Shown here: positions 8,678 through 16,805 of the stretch, one piece after another
Layout: the number at the start of each line of letters is the position of its first letter
Position numbering within the stretch: position 1 is the first letter of the stretch
Assembly: GCA_965197575.1 (NCBI GenBank)
Contig: OZ240214.1
Span: forward strand, 1,736,001-1,800,000
DNA: 64,000 nucleotides
DNA from: VXOI01 sp965197575
GTDB taxonomy: Bacteria; Chloroflexota; Dehalococcoidia; Lucifugimonadales; UBA3495
Direction: 5' to 3'
Notes under the pieces: generated by a model
The model's input: only the letters and a program-made list of their open reading frames with translations
Databases searched by the model: none
Told to the model about the DNA's origin: nothing
Position numbers and translations under genes: made by a program

Positions 8678-8953
8678 ATGGCCCATAAGAAAGCAGGCGG
8701 CAGCACCAACAACGGCCGCGACAGCAACCCCAAGCGGCTCGGCGTCAAGTGCTTCGGCGGTCAGCGCGTGACCAGCGGGTCCATCTTGGTGCGCCAGCGG
8801 GGCACCCGCATCCGCGCCGGCACGAACGTCGGCTTGGGCCGCGACTATACCCTCTTCGCCATGACCGACGGCGAGGTAAAGTACGAGTGGGCCGCCAAGG
8901 GCCGCCGCCGCGTCAGTGTGTATCCCCGGGAACAAGCCCACGAGCAAGCATAG
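8678..8953 (+). CDS. rpmA: 50S ribosomal protein L27
   Basis: 91 residues starting MAHKKAGGSTNNGRDSNPKR and continuing GVKCFGGQRVTSGSILVRQRG, diagnostic of L27. The basic N-terminal tail reaches the peptidyl-transferase centre. There is no N-terminal cleavage extension of the Firmicutes type; the protein starts directly at MAHKK. GCAGGTGAGG provides the ribosome binding site. The stop codon lies inside a 21-bp tandem repeat, and the C-terminal HEQA is partly encoded by it. Confidence 0.97.
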   Translation: MAHKKAGGSTNNGRDSNPKRLGVKCFGGQRVTSGSILVRQRGTRIRAGTNVGLGRDYTLFAMTDGEVKYEWAAKGRRRVSVYPREQAHEQA

Positions 8954-8985
8954 TCCCCAGCGTAGCAAGCATAGTCCCCAGCGTA
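8944..8985. repeat. 21-bp tandem repeat across the rpmA stop
   Basis: GCAAGCATAGTCCCCAGCGT plus one A occurs twice in tandem (8944-8964 and 8965-8985), followed by a partial third unit (CAAGCATA at 8993-9000). The first copy contains the rpmA stop codon. Probably a replication-slippage duplication in the rpmA-rpmE spacer. Confidence 0.85.
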
Positions 8986-9028
8986 GATAGAACAAGCATA
9001 AACAGGACATCACAGACAGGTTTTTGCC

Positions 9029-9229
9029 ATGAAGGCTGAGATTCACCCCAGATTTTTTAACGCCACCGTCACCTGCTCCTGCGGCAACGTGTTCAACACT
9101 GGCGCGACCAAGCCGACCCTGCGGGTAGAGGTGTGCAGCAAGTGTCACCCCTTCTACACCGGGGAGCAGCGGATCGTTGACACCCAGGGCCGCATTGAGC
9201 GGATGCGACGGCGTTACAACCTGCAATAG
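9029..9229 (+). CDS. rpmE: 50S ribosomal protein L31, zinc-binding form
   Basis: 66 residues, MKAEIHPRFFNATVTCSCGN, with CSCGN near residue 17 and CSKCHPFYTG near residue 36, the cysteine pairs of the C+ zinc-binding paralogue. It lies 75 bases after rpmA and 8 bases before the DUF1385 gene. The rpmE-YqhQ pairing is common in Gram-positive-like and Chloroflexota genomes. Confidence 0.97.
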   Translation: MKAEIHPRFFNATVTCSCGNVFNTGATKPTLRVEVCSKCHPFYTGEQRIVDTQGRIERMRRRYNLQ

Positions 9230-9237
9230 TCGCCCCC

Positions 9238-10161
9238 TTGGCCAATCAACCCACCCACTTGTACGGCGGCCAAGCGGTCATCGAAGGGGTGATGATCCGT
9301 GGCCGCTACTTCTTTGCGTTGGCGGTGCGCCGTCCGGACGGCAGCATCGACGAACGCCGGGAAAGCCTTAACCCGATCTACAACGGACGCCTGCGCCGCT
9401 GGCCGCTGGTGCGGGGATTCCTCGCCTTGGTCGAAACGCTGGTGCTGGGCGTGAAATCGCTCCAAATCTCCGCCGACCTCGCCGCCGCCGAACCCAAGCC
9501 CAAGAGCGAAGAGACGCCGTCCGAGGGAATCCCCGGCTGGGCGATGGCCTCGACCCTGTTCATCTCCCTGCTGTTCGGCATCGGGCTGTTCTTCCTGCTT
9601 CCCATTGGCGTCGTCCGTCTGCTGGAACCGGTCTTGGGCAGCGGCCTGGCCAGCGAGATAGTGGAGGGCGCGGTACGCCTGGCGATACTGGTCGGTTACG
9701 TCTCGGTGATCAGCCTGATGCCCGACATCCGCCGCGTTTACGCCTACCACGGCGCGGAGCACATGACGGTGCACGCCTACGAGGCTGGCCTGCCGCTGAA
9801 CGTGGATAACGTGCGCCGGTTCGGCACGCCTCACCCCCGCTGCGGCACGGCATTTCTGCTGACGGTGGTCTTCGTGTCGGTTGCGGTGTTTGTAGCGTTC
9901 TCCCTGCTGGAACTGTCGTGGTGGTGGCGCATCGCGTCCCGGGTCCTGCTGCTGCCAGCGATCGCGGCGGTGAGCTACGAGATCATCCGGTTCAGCGGGC
10001 AGCATCCGCGTTCGCTCATCGGCCAGGCCTTGGCCGCGCCGGGCCTGTGGCTGCAACGCCTCACCACGCGCCAGCCGGACGACGCCCAGATAGAGGTGGC
10101 CATCCGGGCGATGGAAACGGCGGTGGCCGCCGACTCCGGCGCAGTTCGCGCGTCAGCCTGA
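9238..10161 (+). CDS. DUF1385 / YqhQ family membrane protein
   Basis: 307 residues from a TTG start (MANQPTHLYGGQAVIEGVMIRG). The GGQAVIEGVMIRG N-terminus, a middle part with hydrophobic segments (about 98-125, 139-160, 205-225 and 230-248) and the AYHGAEHMTVHAYE and TPHPRCGTAFLL motifs define the DUF1385 family. The conserved His/Glu and His/Cys residues resemble a metal site. Function is unknown. It sits directly downstream of rpmE and is probably co-transcribed. The TTG start is supported because the conserved GGQAVIEG block begins only 10 residues later. Confidence 0.88.
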   Translation: MANQPTHLYGGQAVIEGVMIRGRYFFALAVRRPDGSIDERRESLNPIYNGRLRRWPLVRGFLALVETLVLGVKSLQISADLAAAEPKPKSEETPSEGIPGWAMASTLFISLLFGIGLFFLLPIGVVRLLEPVLGSGLASEIVEGAVRLAILVGYVSVISLMPDIRRVYAYHGAEHMTVHAYEAGLPLNVDNVRRFGTPHPRCGTAFLLTVVFVSVAVFVAFSLLELSWWWRIASRVLLLPAIAAVSYEIIRFSGQHPRSLIGQALAAPGLWLQRLTTRQPDDAQIEVAIRAMETAVAADSGAVRASA

Positions 10162-10181
10162 AAAGCCTCCGCGCCCTCCGG

Positions 10182-11480
10182 CTATGAGAGGTTCCAGCGC
10201 GGGTTCCCGGCGGCCTGCTCTTCCAGGTAGGGCACGATCCAGTCACGGACTTCCTCGGCGACGTAGAACGTCGGCTTGATCAGTTCGCTCTCGTCGGAGA
10301 TCAGGCCCTCTTCCAGGGCCCTGGCGGCTACGTCGGTACCCGGCATGATGCTGACGCCGACGCGAAGGTTGGCGAGGGCGGGGTTGATGCGGCGCAGGAA
10401 GTCCAGCTTTTGCTCCACCGTCTCCCTGGTGTCGCCCGGTTCGCCGAAGGTGCGGGCGATGGTGTAGTGAAGGCCCCCCTCTTCGCACAGGCGGGGTACT
10501 TCCAGTTGCGCCTCCATCTGCTCTTCCAGCGACCCGGTGCCGCCGTGGGGGTCGCCAGCGCGGTTGCCCATCAGCACCAGGGCGCAGCCCGCGTCTTTCA
10601 TCAGGCGAATCAACTCGGCGTCGCAGTTGAAGGAGGCTAAGCAGGTGTTCCAGCGCACGCCCAAATCGGCCTCGATGAGGGCGCTGCACAACGACTTGGC
10701 ATGGTCGAGGGGGAAGTTGAAGCCGTTGTCGACGAAGAAGACCTTGCGAAGCTGGTAGCGTTCCCATAGCTCCTTGACCTCGGCCACCACCTCGTCTATC
10801 GGACGGATCACCCGGAAGTCCTCCTCGGTCATCCGGGCCGTGGACGACGGAGTGGGGTAGGAAAAGCTGCCCAGCTTGGTCAGTATGCCGATGCCGAACC
10901 CGGCATTGCGGTACTTGTCCATCTCGAGGTCTTCCAGGCGGGGGCGGCTGGCGAAAGCCGAAACGCACAAGCCTTCGTTCAACACGACGCCGCCGTCTTT
11001 GGCGTACACCACGCCGGGGAGGTCGTAGACCGGGAGTTCTCCCACCTCAAGGCGGTTGCAGACCTCGGCGAAAGTCTCGCCAGCGTCGCCGGCCACGCCC
11101 AAGTCGGGGACCAAGAACTCGAAGCATTCCCGGGGGAGGATGCTGAAGGCCGGGCCGCCGCAGATTATGGTGGCGTTGCTGTTGGCGCGCACCGTGTCGA
11201 TCACGTTTTTAGTGATCGGTAAGGCCCACATTGTATTTAGATAGCTGTGATTGCTCAGGTTGCGCAGGGAGATGCCCACGACGTGGGGCTGGAACTCGCG
11301 GACGGTTTTCTTGACTTCGGCCAGGTAGTCGTCGGCAAACATGAGGTCAACGACCTTGACCTGATGCCGTTCCGGGTCGAGATGACCCGCGATGTAGGCC
11401 AGCCCGATGGGCATGGGCTGGGCGTTCATCCGGCTGTTCAGCCGGTCGTGTCGGTTGGTGGCAAGAAGCAGGATGCGCAT
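10182..11480 (-). CDS. B12-binding/radical-SAM-like protein lacking the cluster cysteines
   Basis: About 432 residues from the ATG at 11480, preceded by GGAGAC. Residues 1-130 look like a cobalamin-binding Rossmann domain (MRILLLATN, PIGLAYIAGHLDP, VKVVDLMFADDY, PHVVGISLRN, IICGGPAFSI). The remainder follows the radical-SAM TIM barrel (VFFVDNGFNFPLDHAKSLC, GVRWNTCLASFNCDAEL, LMKDAGCALVLMGNRAGD, YTIARTFGEPGDTRETV). Where homologues carry CxxxCxxC after a TK-RG motif, this protein reads TKLGSFSYPTPSS: all three cluster cysteines are missing. It therefore probably cannot make a 5'-deoxyadenosyl radical. The flanks are a ribosomal operon and a MITE. Confidence 0.8.
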   Translation of the reverse strand: MRILLLATNRHDRLNSRMNAQPMPIGLAYIAGHLDPERHQVKVVDLMFADDYLAEVKKTVREFQPHVVGISLRNLSNHSYLNTMWALPITKNVIDTVRANSNATIICGGPAFSILPRECFEFLVPDLGVAGDAGETFAEVCNRLEVGELPVYDLPGVVYAKDGGVVLNEGLCVSAFASRPRLEDLEMDKYRNAGFGIGILTKLGSFSYPTPSSTARMTEEDFRVIRPIDEVVAEVKELWERYQLRKVFFVDNGFNFPLDHAKSLCSALIEADLGVRWNTCLASFNCDAELIRLMKDAGCALVLMGNRAGDPHGGTGSLEEQMEAQLEVPRLCEEGGLHYTIARTFGEPGDTRETVEQKLDFLRRINPALANLRVGVSIMPGTDVAARALEEGLISDESELIKPTFYVAEEVRDWIVPYLEEQAAGNPRWNLS

Positions 11481-11569
11481 ACGAGTCTCCTGAAATCGCC
11501 CGGCAGTATGACGCCGGGCGCACCGCGCCATTATGCGGCATGACAGCGCGAATGACAAAGAGAGAGTCC

Positions 11570-11753
11570 CAGGGCTATCGCATTAGAAAATTTCGGGGCC
11601 TCCAGGGGCCTCCATTTGTAATTTCCGGCAGTGTTTTCGGGTTTATTCGCCTTGACATACTATGATAGCGGGACCTAATCACTCAAAATCGGCGGTCGGA
11701 AGCAACAGTTTGCCCCTCAATTGGCCTCCGGAAATCCAAATGCGATAGCCCTG
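11570..11753. mobile_element. MITE family 1, copy b (inverted)
   Basis: 184 bp in the opposite orientation to the copy at 2527-2700. It is nearly identical apart from a 10-bp duplication near the CGGGGCCTCC segment and a few substitutions. It is flanked by a perfect 10-bp direct repeat, GAGAGAGTCC, at 11560-11569 and 11754-11763, which is the target duplication and fixes the element ends. Confidence 0.93.
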
Positions 11754-11767
11754 GAGAGAGTCCAGAG

Positions 11768-12180
11768 GTAACTGTTCAGACTGGCTAAGTCAGGGGTAGA
11801 CTATAAGCATGGACCGGGAGGTGAATTTAGTTGCGGCCTCCCGTGAGGAGTTGATTCAGTTGGTTAGTCAACTCCTCGACCATGTTGAGGCTCTGGAAAC
11901 ACGAATCTCCGAGTTGGAAGGTCAGCAGAAGCCGCCAGGGGAGGGGGGCAAGGAGCGGAAGCCGTCAGGTGATATCGATACCCCGGGTGCGGACGCCGGT
12001 GACTGAGCACGTGGCGCTGGAACGCAGCTGCCCAAAGTGCCGGCAGCGGTGGTCCCCCTAACCGGATCGGAGCGTTCTGGCTTCCTTGTTCGGCACACGG
12101 CGCTTGCGGGGCCGCCACCCATACCATGCCCTGAACTCTATCCTCTCCCAACCCCAACTCGCTCCAGTCTGAACAGTTAC
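11768..12180 (+). mobile_element. Internally deleted IS66 derivative
   Basis: 413 bp bounded by GTAACTGTTCAGACTGG (11768) and its complement CCAGTCTGAACAGTTAC (12180). It keeps both IS66 ends and the two extremities of the transposase gene, while the central DDE region is gone. It is a MITE-like relic of the IS66 element at 2900-6787, whose left-end sequence it matches. Confidence 0.85.
11809..12177 (+). pseudogene. IS66 transposase remnant (ends only)
   Basis: The 5' part reads MDREVNLVAASREELIQLVS and VEALETRISELEGQQKPP, the coiled leader of the IS66 transposase, and a frameshifted zinc-finger fragment (CPKCRQRWSP) follows near 12030. It then jumps to the C-terminal part (VLASLFGTRRLRGRHPYHAL, NSILSQPQLAPV) seen at 2908-3020. 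All catalytic residues are deleted. Confidence 0.8.
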
Positions 12181-12186
12181 GCTGGT

Positions 12187-12384
12187 CAGGGTCTTTCGAT
12201 TCTCGGCGGACGATAGCCGAACCCGCAGGGCAACCACGAGGGTTGCCCCTACCATACACCCCGCTCCCAAGCGTAGGGGCAGCCCTTGTGGCTGCCCTGG
12301 GTGGACTTTCCATCCTCGGGAACGCCTCACCCTAACCCTCTCCTGGAGGGAGAGGGAACTTTTCCCGAGAATCGAAAGACCCTG
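12187..12384. mobile_element. MITE family 3 upstream of groES
   Basis: 198 bp between CAGGGTCTTTCGATTCTCGG and its complement, flanked by perfect 10-bp direct repeats TTACGCTGGT (12177-12186 and 12385-12394). The interior contains palindromes, including a CCCTCTCC-GGAGAGGG hairpin of the type also found inside nuoC and nuoJ. The left target copy overlaps the end of the IS66 relic, so this insertion is younger than the relic. Confidence 0.9.
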
Positions 12385-12403
12385 TTACGCTGGTAGCTCT
12401 CTC

Positions 12404-12432
12404 TTGACCGCTGGCAGGCCCGGTTTTATCCT
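12404..12432 (+). promoter_or_regulatory. Sigma70-type promoter of groESL
   Basis: TTGACC (12404-12409), 17-base spacer, TATCCT (12427-12432), then AGGAGG before groES. The -35 box starts 10 bases after the MITE target duplication. No CIRCE operator (TTAGCACTC inverted repeat) is visible. Confidence 0.65.
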
Positions 12433-12467
12433 TTATGTTGGTTCGTTGCGAAAATTAGGAGGGCTCC

Positions 12468-12779
12468 ATGACCATCAGCGCCAAGTCCGCCACCGATTTG
12501 AAGCCCATGTCCGACCGTGTCGTGGTGCGTCCGGCCACGGAAGACGAAATGACTGTCGGGGGAATCATCCTCCCCGATACCGCCAGACAGCGGCCGCAGA
12601 AGGGCGAGGTCGTCGCCGTGGGGCCGGGCCGGGTCCTGAACAGCGGCGCGCGGGTGGAGATCGAGGTGTCCCCCGGAGACACGGTTATCTATTCCAAGTA
12701 CGCCGGCACGGAGATCCAGGTCGAAGACGAGGAGCTTCTGGTGCTGGGGAGCAACGACATCCTGGCCAAGATCGCGTAG
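12468..12779 (+). CDS. groS: Co-chaperonin GroES
   Basis: 103 residues. LKPMSDRVVVRPATEDE, then the mobile loop region GGIILPDTARQRPQKGEVVAVGPG, and KYAGTEIQVEDEELLVLGSNDILAKIA are classic GroES. GroES caps the GroEL ring during protein folding. It is followed 49 bases later by groEL in the same transcript. The start follows TTAGGAGGGCTCC. The N-terminus is about 8 residues longer than in E. coli. Confidence 0.97.
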   Translation: MTISAKSATDLKPMSDRVVVRPATEDEMTVGGIILPDTARQRPQKGEVVAVGPGRVLNSGARVEIEVSPGDTVIYSKYAGTEIQVEDEELLVLGSNDILAKIA

Positions 12780-12828
12780 CAGCCGACTAAGGTTCGCACG
12801 CGCACGGGTAATTGAGGAGATAAGAGCA

Positions 12829-14436
12829 ATGCCAGCCAAGAGCATTATCAGCGACCAAGAGGCCCAAAAGGCCCTGCTAGCCGGCATCAACATGGTTTCC
12901 AACGCCGTAAAGCGCACCCTGGGCCCCAAGGGGCACAACGTGGCCCTCGAAAAGAAGTGGGGCGCGCCGGTGATCACCAACGACGGCGTGACCATCGCCA
13001 AAGAGGTCGAACTGCCCGAGTCCTTCGAGAACATGGGCGCCCAGCTCATCAAGGAAGCCGCCTCCAAGACCAACGACGTGGCCGGCGACGGCACCACCAC
13101 GGCCACCGTGTTGGCCCAGGTCATGGTCCGCGAGGGCATGAAGAACGTGGCGGCCGGCTCCGACCCCATGGCCATCAAGCGGGGCATCGACAAGGCCGTC
13201 ACCGCGCTGGTGGCCGAGTTGGCCAGCCTCTCCACCCCGGTGCAAGGCCGCGACCAGATGGCGCAGGTGGCCTCCATCTCCGCCAACGACGCCGAGGTCG
13301 GCGACATGCTGGCCGACGTGCTCGACAGGGTCGGGGCGGCCGGCGTGGTCACCATCGAGGAAGGCAAGGGCATCGAGTCGGAGACCGAGTACGTCGAGGG
13401 CATGAACTTCGACCGCGGCTACATCAGCCCCTACTTCGTCACCAACCCGGAGCGGATGGAGTCGGTGCTCGAAAACCCCCACATCCTGGTCACCGACAAG
13501 AAGATCTCGTCGGCCGCCGAGTTGGTGCCGGTGCTGGAGAGCGTTCTGGGGGTGACCAGGAATCTGGTGGTCATCGCCGAGGACGTGGAGAGTGAGGCCC
13601 TGGCGGTGCTGGTGGTCAACAAACTGCGCGGCACGCTGAACTGCCTGGCCGTCAAGGCCCCCGGCTTCGGCGACCGGCGCAAGGCCATGCTGGAAGACAT
13701 CGCCATCCTGACCGGGGCGCAGGTGGTGTCCGAGGAGCGGGGCCGCCGTCTCGACCAAGCGACCATCGCCGACTTGGGCCAAGCCCGGCGCGTCGAGACC
13801 ACCAAGGACCGCACCACTCTCATCGAGGGCCGGGGCGACCCCGACATGATCAAGGGCCGGGGCGAGCAGATCAGCGTTCAGATCGAAGAGACCACCTCCG
13901 AGTACGACAAGGAAAAACTACAGGAGCGGCTGGCCAAGCTCTCCGGCGGGGTCGCCGTGGTGAAGGTCGGCGCACCCACCGAGCCGGAGTTGAAGAACCG
14001 CAAGTCCCGCGTCGAGGACGCCCTCTCGGCCACGCGGGCGGCGGTGGAAGAAGGCATCGTACCGGGCGGCGGAGTAGCCTACATCCGGGCGTTGTCGGCC
14101 TTGGAACAGGTCAACCTGAACGGCGACGAGGCGGTGGCCAAGCCGATCCTCCGGGAAGCCCTGCAAGAGCCGATGCGCATCATCGCCGCCAACTCCGGGC
14201 AGGAGCCGGCGGTGGTCGTGAACGAAGTGCGGAACAACCCGGCGCAGAACTTCGGCTTCGACGCGCTGCGCAACGAGTACACCGACCTGGTGGAACGAGG
14301 AATCATCGACTCGACCAAGGTGTCGCGGTCGGCGCTGGAGAACGCGGCCAGCGTCGCCTCGATGATCCTCACCACCTACTCGCTGATCACTCCGGAAGAG
14401 GAAGAACACCACGACGACCACGGCCATCACCACTAG
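12829..14436 (+). CDS. groL: Chaperonin GroEL with a His-rich C-terminus
   Basis: 535 residues: LGPKGHNV, ITNDGVTIAKE and DVAGDGTTTATVLAQ (ATP site), then the apical domain and the intermediate-domain motif VEEGIVPGGGVAYIRA. Assembles with GroES into the double-ring folding chamber. Instead of the usual Gly-Gly-Met tail, the C-terminus reads TPEEEEHHDDHGHHH, a histidine/acidic tail that would project into the ring cavity and could bind metal. GAGGAG precedes the ATG, and an intrinsic terminator follows 23 bases after the stop. Confidence 0.97.
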   Translation: MPAKSIISDQEAQKALLAGINMVSNAVKRTLGPKGHNVALEKKWGAPVITNDGVTIAKEVELPESFENMGAQLIKEAASKTNDVAGDGTTTATVLAQVMVREGMKNVAAGSDPMAIKRGIDKAVTALVAELASLSTPVQGRDQMAQVASISANDAEVGDMLADVLDRVGAAGVVTIEEGKGIESETEYVEGMNFDRGYISPYFVTNPERMESVLENPHILVTDKKISSAAELVPVLESVLGVTRNLVVIAEDVESEALAVLVVNKLRGTLNCLAVKAPGFGDRRKAMLEDIAILTGAQVVSEERGRRLDQATIADLGQARRVETTKDRTTLIEGRGDPDMIKGRGEQISVQIEETTSEYDKEKLQERLAKLSGGVAVVKVGAPTEPELKNRKSRVEDALSATRAAVEEGIVPGGGVAYIRALSALEQVNLNGDEAVAKPILREALQEPMRIIAANSGQEPAVVVNEVRNNPAQNFGFDALRNEYTDLVERGIIDSTKVSRSALENAASVASMILTTYSLITPEEEEHHDDHGHHH

Positions 14437-14459
14437 GCCAACGGCGAATGGCCAAATGC

Positions 14460-14493
14460 GAATGGGCCGGGAATTCCCGGCCCATTCCTTTTT
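14460..14493 (+). terminator. Intrinsic terminator after groEL
   Basis: A perfect 12-bp stem GAATGGGCCGGG / CCCGGCCCATTC with an AATT loop (14460-14487), followed by CTTTTT. Confidence 0.92.
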
Positions 14494-14547
14494 CGTGATG
14501 GCGGCCGCCCTTCGATCCCGTACCGACCCGTCAATGCCGTAGGGGCG

Positions 14548-15306
14548 CTAGGCGTAACGCAACAACAGGTCAGCCAGTTCCTTGGGATGTTGCCACATAA
14601 CTTCGTGGCAGGCTTCTATTTCCAGCGTCTCTTCGCTGTCGCAACGGGCCGCGATGCGGCGCTGCGATTCGGGTGAAACCAGTCTGTTCTGGGTCAGCAC
14701 CACGTAGGTCAGGGGGCAGGGCAGCCCGTCCTCCTCCAGAACGAGCCTGGAGTTCAGGACCCGCGTCGGCAGCGCTCCCATGAAGCCGATCATCTGCACG
14801 ATTTCCATCGGGTCCATGGTATTGCACAGGTAGCGGTCTATGACCGGCCGCGGCACCTTGACCTCCCGGCGCGAGAGAGCGCTGAGGAACGAGAGCAGTC
14901 CGAAGCCGGTGCGGATGGGCCGGGAGCAGACGCTGATCAGGCTGCGCTGGCCCGCGGGCACGATGCCCCCCACCAGCACGACCCGCTTCGGCGGCTGGGG
15001 GAGAAGCTGGGCGGCCTGGAACACCAGACTGCCCCCGAACCCGTGCCCGACCAACACCAGGTCCTTCAGCCCTTCCCGCTCCACGGTCCTGGCGATGGCC
15101 TCGACGCAATCGTCCAGGCGCACGCCGGAGGTGTCTCCGCCCGCGTCGGCCCCGTGGCCGGGCAGGTCCATGGGATAGACGTGATTGGCCCGCCGGGTCT
15201 TGTGAAGGGTCGGCGGATGTTCCTCCGGGGCAGTCATGTAGCCCCAGACCCGCCCCCAGACCCAGGCCCCTTGACCGGCTCCGTGGACCAACAGATAGTC
15301 GGTCAT
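14548..15306 (-). CDS. Alpha/beta hydrolase with Gly in place of the nucleophile Ser
   Basis: 252 residues of an alpha/beta-hydrolase fold: YLLVHGAGQGAWVW (oxyanion-hole HG), MDLPGHGAD, LVGHGFGGSLVF (nucleophile elbow) and the late His in ACHEVMW. It resembles esterase/hydroxynitrile-lyase-like proteins. The elbow reads GHGFGG where GHSFGG is expected, so the catalytic Ser is missing and it may be a non-hydrolytic member. The ATG overlaps the selA stop as ATGA, implying translational coupling to selA. Confidence 0.8.
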   Translation of the reverse strand: MTDYLLVHGAGQGAWVWGRVWGYMTAPEEHPPTLHKTRRANHVYPMDLPGHGADAGGDTSGVRLDDCVEAIARTVEREGLKDLVLVGHGFGGSLVFQAAQLLPQPPKRVVLVGGIVPAGQRSLISVCSRPIRTGFGLLSFLSALSRREVKVPRPVIDRYLCNTMDPMEIVQMIGFMGALPTRVLNSRLVLEEDGLPCPLTYVVLTQNRLVSPESQRRIAARCDSEETLEIEACHEVMWQHPKELADLLLRYA

Positions 15307-16709
15307 AGCGCCTCCGCCAAGGCCCGCAACAGCGCCGGGTCGTCCTCCGGGTCCACGGTGCGAGGGTCAAACAGCACCCGTTCGTCCTCGATGCGGGCCA
15401 CCACCGGCGGGGTGTTTTGACGCAGACGCCGCATCACTCCCTCGGCGCCATCCCCGAACCCGGAAGCGTCCAAGGCCAGCACCCAGGTCGGCAGCGTCTC
15501 TCCGGGGAGGCTCCCGCCGCCCACCGCCGACCGGGCCTCTTCAATGGCATACGGCCCTTGAAGAGCCTCTCGCCAGGAGGAGGCCCGCTTTTTGAGGGAT
15601 TCCGCGGTCGTGGAGACCATTCGCCAGACCGGTATTTCCCGCTCCGCCTCGCCGCGCGCGTAGTGGGCCAGCGTGGCGGTCAGGCTGGCCAAGCTCAGTT
15701 TGTCGATGCGGACGGCGCGGGCGAGGGGGTGGCGGGCCAGCCGGTCGACCAATCCGGCTTTGCCTGCGATGATCCCTGCCTGCGGTCCGCCCAAGAGCTT
15801 GTCGCCCGAGAAGAACACCAGCCCCATGCCGGCCTGGATGCTCTCTTGAGGCATCGGCTCGTGGGCCAACCCGTATTTCTCCGTGAGCAACAGGCTGCCG
15901 CTGCCCACATCGTGCAACACCGCCACGCCCAGCCTTTCGCCCAAGCCAGCCAGGTCTCCCGCCGCAACTTCGGCGGTGAACCCCTCGACCCGGAAGTTGC
16001 TGGCGTGGACCTTCAAAAACGCGGCGGTATTCCCGGTGGCCGCGTCCTCGTAGTCTCGCAGGTAGGTGCGGTTGGTAGTGCCGACGTCCACAAGGGTGCA
16101 GCCACTTTGGCGCAGGACGTCGGGCACGCGGAACCCGCCGCCGATCTCCACGGCCTCGGCCCGGGAAACGATCACCTCCCGGCCCACCGCCAAGGCCGAC
16201 AGCCCCAGCAGCACGGCGGAGGCGTTGTTGTTCACCACCAAGGCCGACTCGGCCCCGGTCAATTGGCGCACCAGCGATTGCAGTTGGGCCTGCCGGGAGC
16301 CCCTTCGTCCCGAATCAAGGTCGAATTCGAGGTTGGAGTAACCCTGGGCTGCTTCCTCGGCAGCCTTTATTGCCGCCCGGCTCAGCGGGGCCCGGCCCAG
16401 GTTAGTGTGGATGATCACCCCGGTGGCGTTGATGACCCGGCGCGGCTCGGACCGCACGGCCGCCTGGACCCGGCGGCACACCCTTTCGGCGATCTCAGAC
16501 GGCCCGGAAGGCCCGTTGCCCTCGCGGATGCGCTGTCGGGCTTGGTCCAACTCCAGCCGCACCAAGCCGACCACCCAGTCGCGGCTGAACGACCGGGTGG
16601 CTTCGGCCACCTCGGGAAAGGCCAGGATTCTGTCGACGCTGGGCAGGTCTCGGTATTGCATTGGCGAAGGTGTTTGGGCAGGCAAGAAATCCGGGCCATA
16701 TTCTAACAT
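15303..16709 (-). CDS. selA: L-seryl-tRNA(Sec) selenium transferase
   Basis: PLP-dependent enzyme converting seryl-tRNA(Sec) to selenocysteinyl-tRNA. Diagnostic motifs: LPSVDRIL, VINATGVIIHTNLGRAPLS, ALVVNNNASAVLL, VSRAEAVEIGGGFRVPDV, VDVGTTNRTYLRDY, and FFSGDKLLGGPQAGII with the PLP Lys. About 468 residues from the ATG at 16709; starts at 16733 (GTG) and 16661 (ATG) are also possible, and none has a good ribosome site. No selB, selD or tRNA-Sec is in the window. The hydrolase follows with a 4-base overlap. Confidence 0.93.
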   Translation of the reverse strand: MLEYGPDFLPAQTPSPMQYRDLPSVDRILAFPEVAEATRSFSRDWVVGLVRLELDQARQRIREGNGPSGPSEIAERVCRRVQAAVRSEPRRVINATGVIIHTNLGRAPLSRAAIKAAEEAAQGYSNLEFDLDSGRRGSRQAQLQSLVRQLTGAESALVVNNNASAVLLGLSALAVGREVIVSRAEAVEIGGGFRVPDVLRQSGCTLVDVGTTNRTYLRDYEDAATGNTAAFLKVHASNFRVEGFTAEVAAGDLAGLGERLGVAVLHDVGSGSLLLTEKYGLAHEPMPQESIQAGMGLVFFSGDKLLGGPQAGIIAGKAGLVDRLARHPLARAVRIDKLSLASLTATLAHYARGEAEREIPVWRMVSTTAESLKKRASSWREALQGPYAIEEARSAVGGGSLPGETLPTWVLALDASGFGDGAEGVMRRLRQNTPPVVARIEDERVLFDPRTVDPEDDPALLRALAEAL

Positions 16710-16805
16710 GGGTTGACACGCACGGGTTGACACGGCTAAACGCCTGGAAGGACAATCGCATAGGTATCATCTCAGATTTGGGGGAATAATGACCCTTGGG
16801 AACAC

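Noticed and set aside
12395..12467. CIRCE/HrcA operator before groES
   Set aside because: No TTAGCACTC-N9-GAGTGCTAA inverted repeat was found.
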